Below are positions 33,761 through 47,000 of a stretch of 64,000 bases of DNA, piece by piece; the stretch's first letter is position 1, and every line of letters starts with the position of its first letter. Under the pieces are notes generated by a model. That model did no database searches, was not told the origin of the DNA, and was given only the letters and a program-made list of their open reading frames with translations. Position numbers and translations under genes: made by a program. The stretch is from Platanthera guangdongensis (taxonomy: Eukaryota > Streptophyta > Magnoliopsida > Asparagales > Orchidaceae): the NCBI GenBank assembly GCA_039583875.1, contig CM077160.1, forward strand, positions 108,019,530-108,083,529, in the 5' to 3' direction.

Positions 33761-33829
33761 CTATAAAATCACATGCACAACTAAAGGGACAAACATCGAG
33801 GCTATAGCTAAGAACAAAAACTAGAACTA

Positions 33830-34323
33830 GGTTAGAATCTAACCTGAAATTACTTGATTAGACATCTGAGCTTCCACCAAAGACACTGCGTTCAGCTTGC
33901 ACTTCCCTTTATCCAACTGTTGTAGTGGAGGCAAGGCCTAAAGTAGAACTGGTTGCAATAGGGGCTGAGCCTACGAGCACTTTGACTTGAAATGTCTTTT
34001 TTGTCTGCACTGGTAGCAGGCTCTATCCTTTCCCCAACAATGGGCAGCATCGTGCCCCTCCACTTACACGCAGAACAAACTAAATCTCCTTTAGGAGCAC
34101 TCTGGATCGCATGCAGTAGCTCCTGCTTCTAAGCTCATATCCTCTTGTAACATCTTTCAAACGGATGGCCTGATCCGCCACAGAAACTGCATATCTCTTT
34201 ACTCCATTTCCTCGAAGCAGTACCAGATTCTTGGGAAATCTTACGCTCACTAGTATTCATCTTATCTTTCCTCATTTGTTGACCTCAGTTCTTGGCATTG
34301 TTGATCGCCTTGACCTTCAGAGT
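33830..34323 (-). pseudogene. gag: G1 Gag C-terminal part with zinc knuckles
   Basis: Two CCHC knuckles are readable on the minus strand: CSFCGGSGHPFERC (about 34165-34205) and CYQCRQKRHFKSKC (about 33980-34025). The sequence between them changes frame. It is separated from the rest of gag (48721-49472) by the G2 insertion; the G2 target duplication AGAGT is 34319-34323. Confidence 0.8.
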
Positions 34324-37300
34324 TGTAACATCCCACTTTCAATTAGACCCCTCTACTTAGGTTGGGTTAGGACATGTGGTGGGGGCATGGGTTTAGGCTG
34401 GGTTTGAACCATGGGGTTAGGGTTTAGTCACATGGGGCCCACAACAGGGCCCAAGGTAATCTAAGTCAAACCAGCCCAAATTGGGGGTCCTAGCCACACA
34501 TTGACTCTACCACTACACCTATAACCCTAACACCAACCTAAGGGAACCATAAGTCATATCACTAAGTCACTTATTGACCCAAGTTGACCCAAGTCAACCC
34601 TTAACTTTAAATTGGTCAAACCCACACCTAAAGGCCCAATTAGTCCAAGTGGGGCACCACCATGGCCCAACCCAAGTTGGGTGGTGCCATGGGGTCCATG
34701 ACCTTCAAATGGGGTCAGCCCACTCCCATGGGCTAGGCCCACAAGCCAAGGCCCAAGACTAGCCTAAAGGGTCAATGACAACCCCTACCCTCCTGAAATG
34801 GAGAGAGAATGCATGCATGAGGGCAATTTGGACTTTTTGGACGAAAAGAGGAGAGAGAAAGGGGGAAAATAAGAAATGGAGGCCATGTGGCCCTCCTTAT
34901 CTCTGTCCAAGCAGCTGGCTGAGATCCTCAGGATTATTCCTGCAAGGTGGAGGGATTTGGGGACACCTGGTGGCCAGGAGGAAATTCCAAAGCTTGGCCG
35001 GCCACCCCCCTTAACTCCAACTCCTCCCACAGCCACCCCCAGCTAAAAGCAAGCCCACCATCACCTTCAGTGAGCTCAGGCGAGTGGATATCGACATCTG
35101 GAGCACTAGTTTTGCTGGAGAATCAAGGAATCGGGCTAGTTCGCCGGAGCAAGCGTCGGCCATGGAGCACCGCACCGCACGCGCCGCCAAGCTCGACTCC
35201 ATGTCCGTTTCACCTCACCATACCCCGTGATAGCTTTATAGCTCATTTAGGCGAGACATCGGGCTCAATCGAGCCCGATACCATGGGAGTATGTGTGAAA
35301 AATATCGAGCTTTTCTTCTTGCTCGGTATCGCCGGAGGAGCCGCCTCCAGCAGCCTCACCTCCGGGAAATGCTAGCCACCACCTCAACGAAGGTGGTGAC
35401 AATAATCGCCGGCGGTGGCGCCGGCCCAGGTGGTCGGAATTTGCCAGCAAAAATGTCCCAGGAAAATCAATCGCAGCCGTTAGCCACCTGGGGACGATGA
35501 ACGGATGCCGTCCATCTGATTTGATCTGATTAATGAATTAATTTGATATGAACAGTAAAATATATGTCACACTTTTACACAGTTCTTGCATGCTAAAAAT
35601 AGGCCTCTTAAAGGCAAATTCAGAACCAGACATCAACATGAAAATTGTAGGCCTTGGTCTTACCTTTATTTTGACACCATAAAATTTGAGGTTGAGAACA
35701 GATGGGCTCCCTGTAGGGCCATTCTACCAAGACTGGTCCTACGCTAGGGCAGATATTCAAATGTGTGCTCAGGCCAAACTATAAGTCCTCATGACCTGAG
35801 ATTTTGGTCACACATGTGACAAAGTCATACCTTGACACTGAACAAAAATTGGAATTTTTGGAAAAATATTTTCTATAGTATTTGGTAAAATACACTTATT
35901 TAAATTAATTGAATATTTGGAGAAATACAACTCCAAATGTCCCCAAATTTTGGTGGCATGTCCACTGGGTCAATGTTAGACCATGGTCGAAATTTCAGTC
36001 TCTGTTGATCCCTTTATGTTGGGTAATCCCACTTGCATGAGAAAGGTCGGTTTAGGTTTGGGGTGCATATAGTAAAATTTAGCAAAATGAGAAATTCAGC
36101 CCATTTAGGACATTGCATGATCATGAAACTCTGGATAGAAGTTTTTATGGGTGAAATATACCTCCCACAGGAATAATGGGATTTTTGGGATCAAAAATCC
36201 CATTAAATGGAATTTATAAAAATTAGGCCATTTAGAATTAAAACTTTGAAAAATGGCTAATGATAATATTAAATTCTCAAATTTTTCCACAAGCTTAAAT
36301 GGCTCATAGTTTATCTCTGGAAAAATTTATGGGGCTGTTGGTTAATTGTATCTTGAAATTTAAGTAGAATTATAATTTTTCCCATTATGTAAATTAATTT
36401 AAAATAAAGGAAATTATGGTTGGAACAATATGAAAAATTTTGCAGTGGCTTATACACATGATTTACTCCTTTTGTAATTTTCTGAGAATTTTTGGGAGTT
36501 CTAGTATGATGAAAACCCTAAAAATGGCATTTTAGTAATAATGGTATTTTGAATATTTGTTAGGTCAAATGAATGTTTAGGACTTTAAAATTTTGTACTT
36601 AGTTTGATTTTATAATTATGAATCTCCAGTAAGTTTGCCAAAAGTTTTGGTGGTAGATATATTATACTTCATTTGGAAAGTAGGCAAATTGTGATTTTGT
36701 TGTTAAATGAAAATTAAATTGAAATTTCATGGGAAAATTGGGAAATCTGGTGGGCATCCATATTTTACTTCTTAGAACACCTGATAAATTTCTTAAGTAG
36801 AATGAATCAATATAATTAGTACATGTGCAATGCGACATAGGTCACACAATTAAAGGAATTAAATTAGGCCCATAATTACTTAGAAAAATGGTGAAATCCC
36901 AAATGGTCAATATCATACATCATACCAGTCCATGATAATTAATTAGGGGCATTTGGCCCTAGGGATTAGAAGTTCTACTATACGGGTCATCATTAGGTTA
37001 TGGGTACGCTTAGCAAAATATAGCTCGTTTCACTGGGACCCACAGGGGATACGATGGTAGGTTTAGTTGGGAACTATATTGGGAAGACAAACCCTGGTTG
37101 GTATCCAATAGGTCACTTCCTGATTACGAGTGATAGAGAGCAAATCCCAAGGATATTGGCTAGAACGGAGATCGGCGGAAGACCGCCGCTCTCCTGATAA
37201 CATCCTAAATTATTAGGTTTGTCCAGAGTAACAATGAGAGTTGGTATGGTTAAGTAGTAGACATTAATAAAAGTAAATATCCTTGATAAAGGGAGCTTTA

Positions 37301-37438
37301 GGATTCAGCCCATCGTAGCTCCTAGTGCCCCGAGAGCCCTTCACCGGGCATGCCCTGGGCAGTCCTGGGATTAACCCTAAATTGCTAGGTATAATAACAT
37401 TAGGCAAGAATAGTCTAATAGGATAAGACATTATGGTT

Positions 37439-37570
37439 CATTCTCACCCGTGATGAGTTTGAGGGATTATGAATAAAGACACTAATGTGCAATCTCACCC
37501 ATGACGGGTTTGAGGGATTATGAACAAAGGCACTAATGTGCAATCTCACCCGCGATGGGTTGGAGGGATT
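37439..37570. repeat. G2 LTR 51-bp tandem with ACCCGTGACGGGT inverted repeats
   Basis: CTCACCC starts at 37443, 37494 and 37545 (period 51). Each unit carries CACCCGTGACGGGTTTG or a one- to two-base variant; the core ACCCG-TGA-CGGGT is an inverted repeat. The 3' LTR repeats this at 47230-47360 and S2 at 55425-55530 (opposite strand), so the three-copy motif is conserved in the family. Confidence 0.85.
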
Positions 37571-38278
37571 CGGGACGGGTTGGTCCTGCGAGCTGGAGGC
37601 TCGGGTTGGAATATCTTGCATATGCATAAAATTATGGCGGGTCATGCGGTGCTTGGCCAATCATCACACCGATGACAGTATGGTGGCTCTGGCGAGGTGT
37701 GATGGTTTGAGGGGTCAGTGGGTTGTTTTACGCTGCGTTCTGGAGGACAATCCCCGAAAACGCACACTCGACCAAAAAAAGACTGGTGGGTAGCCAGCAA
37801 ATAGTACGCAGAGACTCTAGAGTGCACCTAGGACGTGTACAGAGGCGTATGGGAGGTCTAGGCATGGTAGTGTGATACCCGCCTAGGAGTGGAGACGCCC
37901 GCTCCACTGCTGCCGTAGCCACAATGGTGGTACCAGAGAGTGATGCTAGCTCCAAAAAGTGGAAACTAAAGGTTTATGATCACAGAGTCGTGTGCGTGAG
38001 TTGCACTTGCATAAATCATAAAAAGCATGTATATCATACATTCATACGCATCATAGATACTTATCATATAAATTAGTATGAGCTCTTTTATATGATAAGT
38101 TATATTTCTGGAAACCTTAACTTATAAGTTTGTATGAGCATTCATATAAGTTAAGGTACTTCTGTGATGGTAATAGTAGCTTATTATACTTACTGTCTTT
38201 ACTTAGCATTCCTACAGTACTTGTTTACTTACTGCACTTTACTTGTTTCTGTTCAGCTCTTCTTACTTTTCTTGCACT

Positions 38279-38286
38279 ATATATAT
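38279..38286 (+). promoter_or_regulatory. TATA-like box of the G2 5' LTR
   Basis: TATATATA within GCACTATATATATAGAAC. Also present in the 3' LTR near 48070-48079. It is the best core-promoter candidate in the LTR; the MITE starts about 43 bp downstream. Function not proven. Confidence 0.45.
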
Positions 38287-38328
38287 AGAACTGCTAGAAT
38301 ATGAATATTTGCTATATATGTACTCTTA

Positions 38329-38548
38329 GGCTTCATTTGGTTCGACGGCGGCGGGTCGATCCGGCGGGTGGAGACAGAGTGTTCGAAACGGAGGGGGGAG
38401 GTGGCTGCTCCAAACGGAGTTTTTCGCGGCGTTTCTCAAGGCAAGCAGATGAAAACGGAGCAAATGCCGCCGGAGGTTCATTTGTTTACCCTCCTTCCGG
38501 CGGCGTTTGCCCAAAACAAAGCAGCGAAACGCCCAAACAAATAGAGCC
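38329..38548. mobile_element. 220-bp Tourist/Harbinger-like MITE
   Basis: Terminal inverted repeats GGCTTCATTTGGTT and (reverse complement of the right end) GGCTCTATTTGTTT, flanked by TTA at 38326-38328 and 38549-38551. The 3' LTR of the same element has the empty site ACTCTTAGTATAAC (near 48115-48128). The 3-bp TTA target and GGC-start TIRs fit PIF/Harbinger. GC-rich inside; no ORF. Confidence 0.9.
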
Positions 38549-39149
38549 TTAGTATAACCCCACTGTCACCTGTTTCCTTTGCTATACCCCTTATTATCCT
38601 CCGCTTCATTCTTCCCCCCGGTGCCTAGGAGTTGCAGGGGCGAGGTGTGGAGGAAACAAATTAGTCTTTTTGACTAACGGTCGGTGTGACCAAATATTTT
38701 AGGAGCTCGAGGAGATGAAGCACCAGAAGGACGAGGTGGCAGGACGTGAGGAGCTGATACCACCACCACTTACTACTATTACTGCAGCCCAACGTCAGGT
38801 GGGATGCGTCTTCTGATGATAGTGTCGCTTCCGCTTGTTGTCATTTATGAGAGAGATATTTGTCATTATGTACTGGGCATAAGCTCTTTTCTCTATTTTT
38901 GAAGAACTCATTATGGACTGGTGTACTCTTATTTATTATGTGATAGTGCTGTGACTTGTGGACTAGTGGTTGCTTTCTACTGCTTTTACTTCTTTCTCTC
39001 TTTTGGCCGAACATGTTATATGATCGTCCTAGCCGGCAGGATCGGCGTGTTGCGGTGACGGCTAACCCGTGCGTTAGTGCCACCGTAAGACGACGGTTCT
39101 GGGCATAAGACCAGTGAAACTCCTAGGTAAGGGGAGGGGTCTTACAAAC

Positions 39150-39159
39150 TGGTATCACT
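39150..39159 (+). other. G2 primer-binding site
   Basis: TGGTATCACT three bases after the 5' LTR end. The first 8 bases match the initiator tRNA-Met complement, after which the match breaks down (family consensus TGGTATCAGAGCC). Confidence 0.6.
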
Positions 39160-39344
39160 TGAACAAACGATCATAAGAGAAGACGTCCACAACACTGGGC
39201 CACCCCGCACGAGCATTAGTTTGCGGACAAACTATGCAGCGGAAGCAATGGTGTGCCCATGTATAAAAAGTAACATAAAACAGTCCACATAAGCAATGAG
39301 TTAGGCCAATTCTAATATAAACCTTACCTTTGTGCAGCCTCCCA

Positions 39345-40338
39345 GGTTCGCCGTACCGCAGAATGTGGCTCCTCCCCCTCCGGATCCCACTCCTTTTCTA
39401 CAGATAGAGATGGGACAGACCTTGACGGCCATCCTTGAGGCCTTCAGGGCCCAGCAGATTCCGGCATCGCTGCCAAATCCGGGATCAAACTAGCTGAGTG
39501 CATTCAAGAGTTTATCTCCGCCCATGTACCACGGGACGGAGAATGCTGTAAAAACGGAGGAATGGCTCGAGGCTATACATGAGATGCTGGCAGGCATCAG
39601 CTGTCCTGTCAGCGAGGAAGTTCATTTGGCAACTACTGCACTGGATGCCCATGCAAAGAGGTGGTGGAAGTCCATGATGGACTCCACCTATGCAAATAGG
39701 GATCTGTCAGATATATCTTGGGAGGAGTTCGACGATGTATTCTTGGACCATTTTGTGTCCACCACAGATCGGGATGAGTTAGAGGAGAGGTTCTTGAATC
39801 TCAAGCAGGGGACCAGGTCGGTGATTGAGTATTAAAGGGAGTTTTCCCACCTTACCAGGTTCGCGGGGATACATGATTCAGATGATGGGAGGTACGCCAA
39901 GAGATTCTATCGGGGCCGTAGAGACAATCTGAGGCAGGCCCTACTGTTCATCTCTCATGGCACTACAATGCAGATCGTCGAGATGGCCAAGAAGTTGGGG
40001 GCAGACCAGTTGATGGTGCAGAACAAAGGAAAGAGACCGCTGGATGGGTCATTCTTTGGGGAGAATAGCCGGGCTCACAGAGGGGCAGAGTCATGAGGCA
40101 CAAGAGAGGTGGGGGACGTTATCGTCCCAACTACAGGCAGGAGCAGAGACCCCCTGCAGCACTAGCTCCTCCACCACCACAGATACATGGCCAGATGAGA
40201 CAAGATGATCGTGGCCAACAACCGATAGTTTGCTTCGGGTGCCATCAGCCGGGCCATATTAGATCTGAGTGCCCGCATCAGTTTCGTCCACTTCCTCCTC
40301 CACCTCCTCCACCTCCGGTGTCCCCTCCGGTACAGTAG
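39345..40338 (+). pseudogene. gag: G2 Gag (decayed)
   Basis: Gypsy gag domain: SPPMYHGTEN, EEWLEAIHEMLAG, RWWKSMMDS, SWEEFDDVFLDHFV, NLKQGTRSVIEY, then TAA at 39833-39835 where related proteins continue (the same frame goes on as REFSHLTRFAGIHDSD). A frame change near 40090 leads to a basic Pro-rich segment and one CCHC knuckle, CFGCHQPGHIRSEC (40231-40272). An earlier in-frame TAG lies near 39490. Not functional. Confidence 0.85.
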
Positions 40339-40515
40339 GGCCGAGGTCGAGGATGAGGTCGAGGTCGAGGTCGGGGACCTTTTGGCCGAGGCAGAGAACA
40401 GGAGCAGATGTATGCATTGGACCTCGTCGAGCCGAGGAACCCTAAAGACGTCATCACAGGTACACAAATAATGTTACTAAATTAAGACATTTTCTTTTAT
40501 GTATAGTACTTAACC
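40339..40515. other. G2 gag/pol linker
   Basis: Begins with a CGAGGTCGAGG-type simple repeat (about 40340-40380) that would encode Arg/Gly-rich sequence, then AT-rich DNA before the pol ATG. No other feature. Confidence 0.4.
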
Positions 40516-43500
40516 ATGAAGAATAACTATCCATTTGAAACACAATCAACCTCAGGCATAGTCTTTATCAGCGGCAAGCCCGCTCATACACTATTCGATA
40601 CGGGTGCATCACACTCGTTCGTATCAGAAGCCTTTGTTGAAGGATTGGATAGCGTGGAACGATTCACAGGCTCGATGATGAGAGTGAGGCTACCTGATGG
40701 ATCGGTACTACTATCATCTGCCAAGTGCAATATGGAGGCGGAAATCGGCGAAAAGACATTTGAAGCGCCCGCAATGATTCTGAAGATGCCAGATTTCGAC
40801 TTGATCTTGGGCATGACTTGGTTACATTGGAACCATGCCCAGATCGATTGCCCATCGAGGAGGATCACATTAAGGCACGGGGACTCCCACGTCATTGTTG
40901 AAGGTATTAGACTTGTCTCCCATCTATTATTATCATCTGTACAGGCTGTCAAAGCCCACAAGCAAGGAGAGGAACTATATATTATTTGCTTCGAGATGGC
41001 GGGAGAAGAGGCTTCCATTGAGGACATCCCGATGGTTCGAGATTTCTCCGACGTATTTCCGGGGAAATTGTCTGGATTGCCACCGGCCAGGGACACGAAC
41101 TTCCGCATTCAGTTGGTGCCAGGAGCGAGGCCCGTTTCTCGGGCACCTTACATGATGGCCCCAAAGGAGCTAGCAGAGTTCAGGACACAGCTACAGGAGC
41201 TGGTAGAATCAGGATTTGTCCGACTGAGCTCATCACCGTGGGGAGCACTAGTGTTATTTGTCAAGAAGAAGGATGGCTCCCTGCGTCTCTGCATCGACTA
41301 CCGGGAGCTGAACCGGTTGACGGTCCGGAATACATACCCGCTACCCCGGATCGACGAGCTTTTTGATCAGCTTCAGGGAGCCTTCTGGTTCTCTAAGTTA
41401 GATTTGATATTGGGGTACTATCAGCTGCAGATCCAGGAGGAGGACATTCCGAAGACGGCTTTTAGTTCCTACTATGGATTGTATGAGTTCACGGTGATGC
41501 CATTCGGGCTCATGAATGCGCCTTCTGCATTCATGAGCTTGATGAACCGCGTCTTCGAGCCCTACCTGGACAGACTTGTTATAGTTTTCATCGATGATAT
41601 ACGGATCTACTCCCAGACACAGGAAGACCATACTCAACATTTGGCCTTGGTTTTGGGGAAGCTGAGAGAGCACCAATTGTATGCTAAGTTCTCCAAGTGC
41701 CAGTTCTGGCTGCAAGAAGTGGTATTTCTGGGGAATACTATCAGTGGGCAGGGTTGGCCGTGGACCCAGCCAAGGTGCAGACAGTTAGAGATTGGCCGCG
41801 GCCAAAGTCAGCATCATACATACGCAGTTTTCTGGGACTCGCAGGATATTATCGCAAGTTCGTGGAGGGGTTCTCAAGGATAGCACTCCCCCTCACATCC
41901 TTGACGAAGAAGGAAGCAGCTTTTGCATGGACGGAGAAGTGTGAGGCGGTGTTTCAGGAGTTAAAGGACAGGCTCACCTCTTCCCCCATCCTTGCACTTC
42001 CATCTGGGATGGAAGGATTTGACATATATGCTGACGCCTCATATCAGGGGATGAGTGCGGTCTTGATGCAACACGGGCATATCATCGTTTATGCTTCAAG
42101 GCAGTTGAAGAAGCATGAACAAAATTACCCCGTACATGATTTAGAGCTCGGGGCAGTGGTGTTTGTATTAAAGATCTGGAGATATTACTTATATGGGGTT
42201 CATTGTGATATCTTCTCGGATCACAAGAACATCAAATATGTTGACACGCAGAAGGACCTGAACCTGCGCCAGAGAAGGTGGCTTGAATTCTTATGCGATT
42301 ATGATTAAACCATGCATTATCATCCGGGGAAGGCGAACACCATGACAGATGCCCTGAGTAGGAGAGCCAGCACCTCAGTACCGGAGCCTCAGGTGATGTC
42401 TATGGAGCTGTTGCAGATGTTAGTGGATATGCACATTTCAGTCGTTTTCGAGTCCCAGCCGGAGATCTACCGAGAGTATTTGAACTCCCTGATCGTGGAA
42501 TGTGATATACGAGAGCGCATCAGGGTACAACAGAGGTTAGATGCAGCTTTGGTGCCGGTGTTCAGGGCCCTATAAGGGGGCAGGTCAGGTGATTATACTT
42601 TGCTTGATGACCTCGTTCATTTCCATGGTCGTGTTTACATACCCGCAAGAGGTGGTATCCGGGAGGATATACTCAGGGAGGCTCATTGTACTCGGTACTC
42701 AGTGCACCCCGGTATCACCAAGACGACAGCGGATCTGCGGAGGAGCATGTATTGGCCGGGAATGAAGAGGGAGATCATCTTCTACGTGACACACTGCGAG
42801 ACATGCCAGCGAGTAAAGACAGAATGCAAGAGCCCCGGAGGGTTGCTATAGTCACTACCGGTCCCTGAGTGGAAGTTTGAGGATATTATTATGGATTTTG
42901 TGCACGGATTGCCTCACTCCCACTCGGGGCACGATTCTGCTTGGGTTATTGTCGACAGGCTGACCAAGTTGGCTCGGTTTATACCTATCAGGAAGGATAG
43001 CCCAGTTACTGTTTTGGTGAGATTGTTTGTGGAATAGTTCGTCAGGTACCACGGGGTCCCCAGGATGATTGTCTCGGATCGTGACGGTCGATTCACTTCT
43101 AGGGAGTGGAGAGCGGTGCAGGCGTACTTGGGTTCTCAGCTTGCTTTTAGCACCGCTTTCCATCCACAGACCGATGGTCAGACAGAGAGGACTATCAGGA
43201 CCATGGAGGATCTGCTATGATTGTGTATACTGGATACGGGGAGGCCCTGGGAATGGCTGTTGCCACTGGTCGAGTTCTCCTACAACAACAGTCACCAGAC
43301 GAGCATTGGGATGACACCTTATGAGGCTCTTTACGGGAGGAAATGCCAGACACCACTATCTTGGGTCCAGGATGAGGACCCTAGGGCACTTGGATCAGAA
43401 TATATTGAGGATACAGACGCTCAGATACGATTGATCAGGGACCGGATGCTAGAGGCTCAGAGTAGGCAAGCTAAATACTATGATGCGCGACATCGGAAGG

Positions 43501-43904
43501 AGGAGTTCCAGGTGGGGGACAGAGTGTTCTTGAAGATACGTCCGGTGCATGGTGTGTCTCGGGTGCGAAGGCACAAGAAGCTCAGCCCTCGATATATGGG
43601 GCCATATTTGATTCTGGAGCGGATCGGCCCCTTGGCCTACAGGCTGGAGCTGCCGCCAGAGCTGGGGACCTTGCACGACATCTTCCACGTCTCCTCACTA
43701 CGGAGAGCTCTCCTTCGGTCGGAGCAGCATATCACCACTACAACAGGCCCGTTAGCATCCGACAGATCAGTTCGTCTAGAGCCGCTCCAGATCGATGATA
43801 CCGCGGTCCGAGTGCTGCAGAAGGTCCCCCTGGTGAAGGTGTTGTGGTCCAACCATGGATGGGAGGAGCACACCTGGGAGCCAAGAGATCTGATGCTAGA
43901 GTGA
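40516..43904 (+). pseudogene. pol: G2 Pol: protease, RT, RNase H, integrase with chromodomain-like end
   Basis: Protease DTGA at about 40597 ([15 protein letters not shown]). [36 protein letters not shown] at 41587-41598. A frame change near 41745 separates RT from the connection and RNase H domains ([17 protein letters not shown]). Integrase: His/Cys zinc region with CETCQRVK, then IIMDFVHGL, SDRDGRF and QTDGQTERT (D-D-E); GDRVFLKIRPVHG and SPRYMGPYLILERIG tail; final WEEHTWEPRDLM resembles a chromodomain end. From 41697 to 43904 one frame is interrupted only by stops at 42306, 42573, 42849, 43035 and 43218. Several can be explained by C-to-T change (CAG to TAG, CGA to TGA). Inactive, but all catalytic blocks are recognisable. 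Confidence 0.93.
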
Positions 43905-44034
43905 CTCCCGGAGCTTTTCACATCAGGTAACACTTTAATTATTGGCTAAAGTACTTAAACTTTTTATGCTTAGAAACCCCGTAGACCCGAACTTGAATTT
44001 CGGGGACGAAATTATTTCTTTTTTTATTGGGGTT
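43905..44034. other. G2 3' untranslated sequence
   Basis: Contains ATTTCGGGGACGAAATT (about 43997-44013), a motif commonly seen just before the PPT of plant chromoviruses. The expected purine tract is poor (ATTGGGGTT), suggesting decay. Confidence 0.6.
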
Positions 44035-47000
44035 TGTAAAATCCCACTTTCAATTAGACCCCTCTACTTAGGTTGGGTTAGGACATGTGGTGGGGGCATG
44101 GGTTTAGGCTGGGTTTGAACCATGGGGTTAGGGTTTAGTCACATGGGGCCCACAACAGGGCCCAAGGTAATCTAAGTCAAACCAGCCCAAATTGGGGGTC
44201 CTAGCCACACATTGACTCTACCACTACACCTATAACCCTAACACCAACCTAAGGGAACCATACATCATATCACTAAGTCACTTATTGACCCAAGTTGACC
44301 CAAGTCAACTCGTAACTTTAAATTGGTCAAACCCACACCAAAAGGCCCAATTAGTCCAAGTGTGGCACCAACATGGCCCAACCCAAGTTGGGTGGTGCCA
44401 TGGGGTCCATGACCTTCAAATGGGGTCAGCCACTCACCATGTTGACCAAGTCAACCCCAAAAGTCAACAAGTCAACAAAAAGGCTTAAAGGAAGAAAGAA
44501 GAAACCAAACCCACTTCCCATGGGCTAGGCCCACAAGCCAAGGCCCAAGACCAACCTAAAGGGTCAATGACAGCCCCTACCCTCCTGAACATGGAGAGAG
44601 AATGCATGCATGGGGGCAATTTGGACTTTTTGGAGGAAAAGAGGAGAGAGAAAGGGGGAAAAGAAGAAATGGTGGCCATGTGGTCCTCCTTCTCTCTGCC
44701 CAAGCAGCTGGCTGAGCTCCTTAGGATTATTCCTGCAAGGTGGAGGGATTTGGGGACACCTGGTGGCCAGGAGGAAATTCCAAAGCTTGGCCGGCCACCC
44801 CCCTTAACTCCAACTCCTCCCACTGCCACCCCCAGCTAAAAGCAAGCCCACCATCACCTTCAGTGAGCTCAGGCGAGTGGAGATTGACATCTGGAGCACT
44901 GTTTTTGCTGGAGAATCAAAGAATCGGGCTAGTTCGCCGGAGCAAGCGTCGGCCATGGAGCACCGCCACCGCACGCGCCGCCAAGCCCGACTCCGGGTCC
45001 GTTTCACCTCACCTCACCCTGTGCTAGCTTTCTAGATCATTTAGGCAAGTCATCGGGCTCAATCGAGCCCGATACCATGGGAGAATGTGTGAAAATATCG
45101 ACCTTTTCTTCTTGCTCGGGATCGCTGGAGGAGCCGCCTCCGGCAGCCTCACCGCCGGGAAACGCTAGCCCCTCAACGAAGGGGGTGGCAATAATCGCCG
45201 GCGGTGGCGCCGGCCCAGGTGGCCGGAATTTGCCAGCAAAAATGTCCCACGAAAACCAATCGCAGTCGTTGGCCACCTGGGGACGATGAACGGATGTCGT
45301 CCATCTGATTTGATTTGATTAATGAATTAATTTGATATGAACAGTAAAATATATGTCACACTTTTACACAGTTCTTGCATGCTAAACATAGGCCTCTTAA
45401 AGGCAAATTCAGAACCAGACACCAACATGAAAATTGTAGGACTAGTCTTACCTTTTTTTGACACCATAAACTTGAGATTTGGAGCAGTAGGGCTCCCTGT
45501 AGGGCAATTCTACCAAGACTGGTCCTAGACTAGGGCGGATTTGCAAATGTATGCCCAGGCCAAAATATAAGTCCTCATGACCTGAGATTTTGGTCATGCA
45601 TGTGACAAAGTCATACCCGGACACTGACCAAAAATTGGAATTTTTGGAAAAATATTTTCTATAGTATTTGGTAAAATACACTTATTTAAATTAATTGAAT
45701 ATTTGGAGAAATACAACTCCAAATGACCCCAAATTTTGGTGACATGTCCATTGGGTCAATGTTAGACCATGGTAGAAATTTCAGTCTCTGTTGTTCCCTG
45801 CATGTTGGGTAATCCCACTTGCATGAGAAAGGTAGGTTTAGGTTTGAGGTGCATATAGTAAAATTTAGCAAAATGAGAAATTCAGCCAATTTAGAACATT
45901 GCATGATCATGAAACTCTGGATAGAAGTTTTTAGGGGTGAAATATACCTCCCACAGGAAGAATGAGATTTTTGGGATCAAAAATCCCATTAAATTTAATT
46001 TTTGAAAATTAGGTCATTTAGAAAAAAAAATTTGAAACCAAGACTAATGATGATATTAAATTCTCAAATTTTTCCACAAGCTTAAATGGCTCATATTTTA
46101 TCTCTGGAAAAATTTATGGGGCTGTTGGTTAATTGTATCTTGAAATTTAAGTAGAAATATAATTTTGCCCATTATGTAAATTAATTTAAAGTAAAGGAAA
46201 TTTTGGTTGGAATAATATGAAAAAATTTTCAGTGGCTTATAAATATGATTTACTCCTTTTGTAATTTTCTGAGAATTTTTGGGAGTTTCAGTATGATGAA
46301 AACCTTAAAAATGGCATTTTAGTAATAATGGTATTTTGAATATTTGTTAGGTCAAATAACTGTTTAGGACTTTAAAATTTTGTACTTAGTTTGATTTTAT
46401 AATTTTGAATCTCCTGTAATTTTCCCAAAATATTTGGTGGTAGATATATTATACTTCATTTGGAAAGTAGGCAAATTGTTATTTTGTTGTTAAATGAAAA
46501 TTAAATTGAAGTTTCATGGGAAAATTGGGAAATCTGGTGAGCAGCCATATTTTACTTCTTAGAACACCTGATAAATTTCTTAAGTAGAATGAATCAATAT
46601 AAGTAGTACATCATGTGCAATGCGACATAGGTCACACAATTAAAGGAATTAAATTATGCCCTTAATTACTTAAAAAAAATGGTGAAATCCCAAATGGTCA
46701 ATATCATACACCATACCAGTCCATGATAATTAATTAGGGGTATTTGGCCCAAGGGATTAGAAGTTCTACTATACGGGTCATCATTAGGTTATAGGTGCGC
46801 TTATCAAAATATAGCTCGTTTCACTGGGACCCACAGGGGATACGATGGTAGGTTGAGTTGAGAACTATATTGGGAAGACAAACCCTGGTTGGTGTCCAAT
46901 ATGTCACTTCCTGATTACGAGTGGTAGAGAGCAAATCCCAAGGATAGTGGCTAGAACGGAGATCGGCGGAAGACCTCCGCTCTCCTGATAACATCCTAAA

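Larger units (their letters stand above)
34324..39146 (+). mobile_element. G2 5' LTR
   Basis: TGTAACATCCCAC...GGGGTCTTACA. It contains a 51-bp tandem (37439-37570), a TATA-like TATATATA (38279-38286) and the MITE. Relative to the 3' LTR it lacks about 80 bp near 34713 (present at about 44435-44515). ORFs in the GC-rich part (34775-35500) recur in the 3' LTR and S2 with shifted frames and are not coding. Confidence 0.9.

Noticed and set aside
34554..35500. Pro/Gly-rich ORFs in the G2 LTR, also at 44285-45289 and 57438-58380
   Set aside because: Repeated in both LTRs and S2 but with shifted frames and changed lengths, so not under coding constraint.
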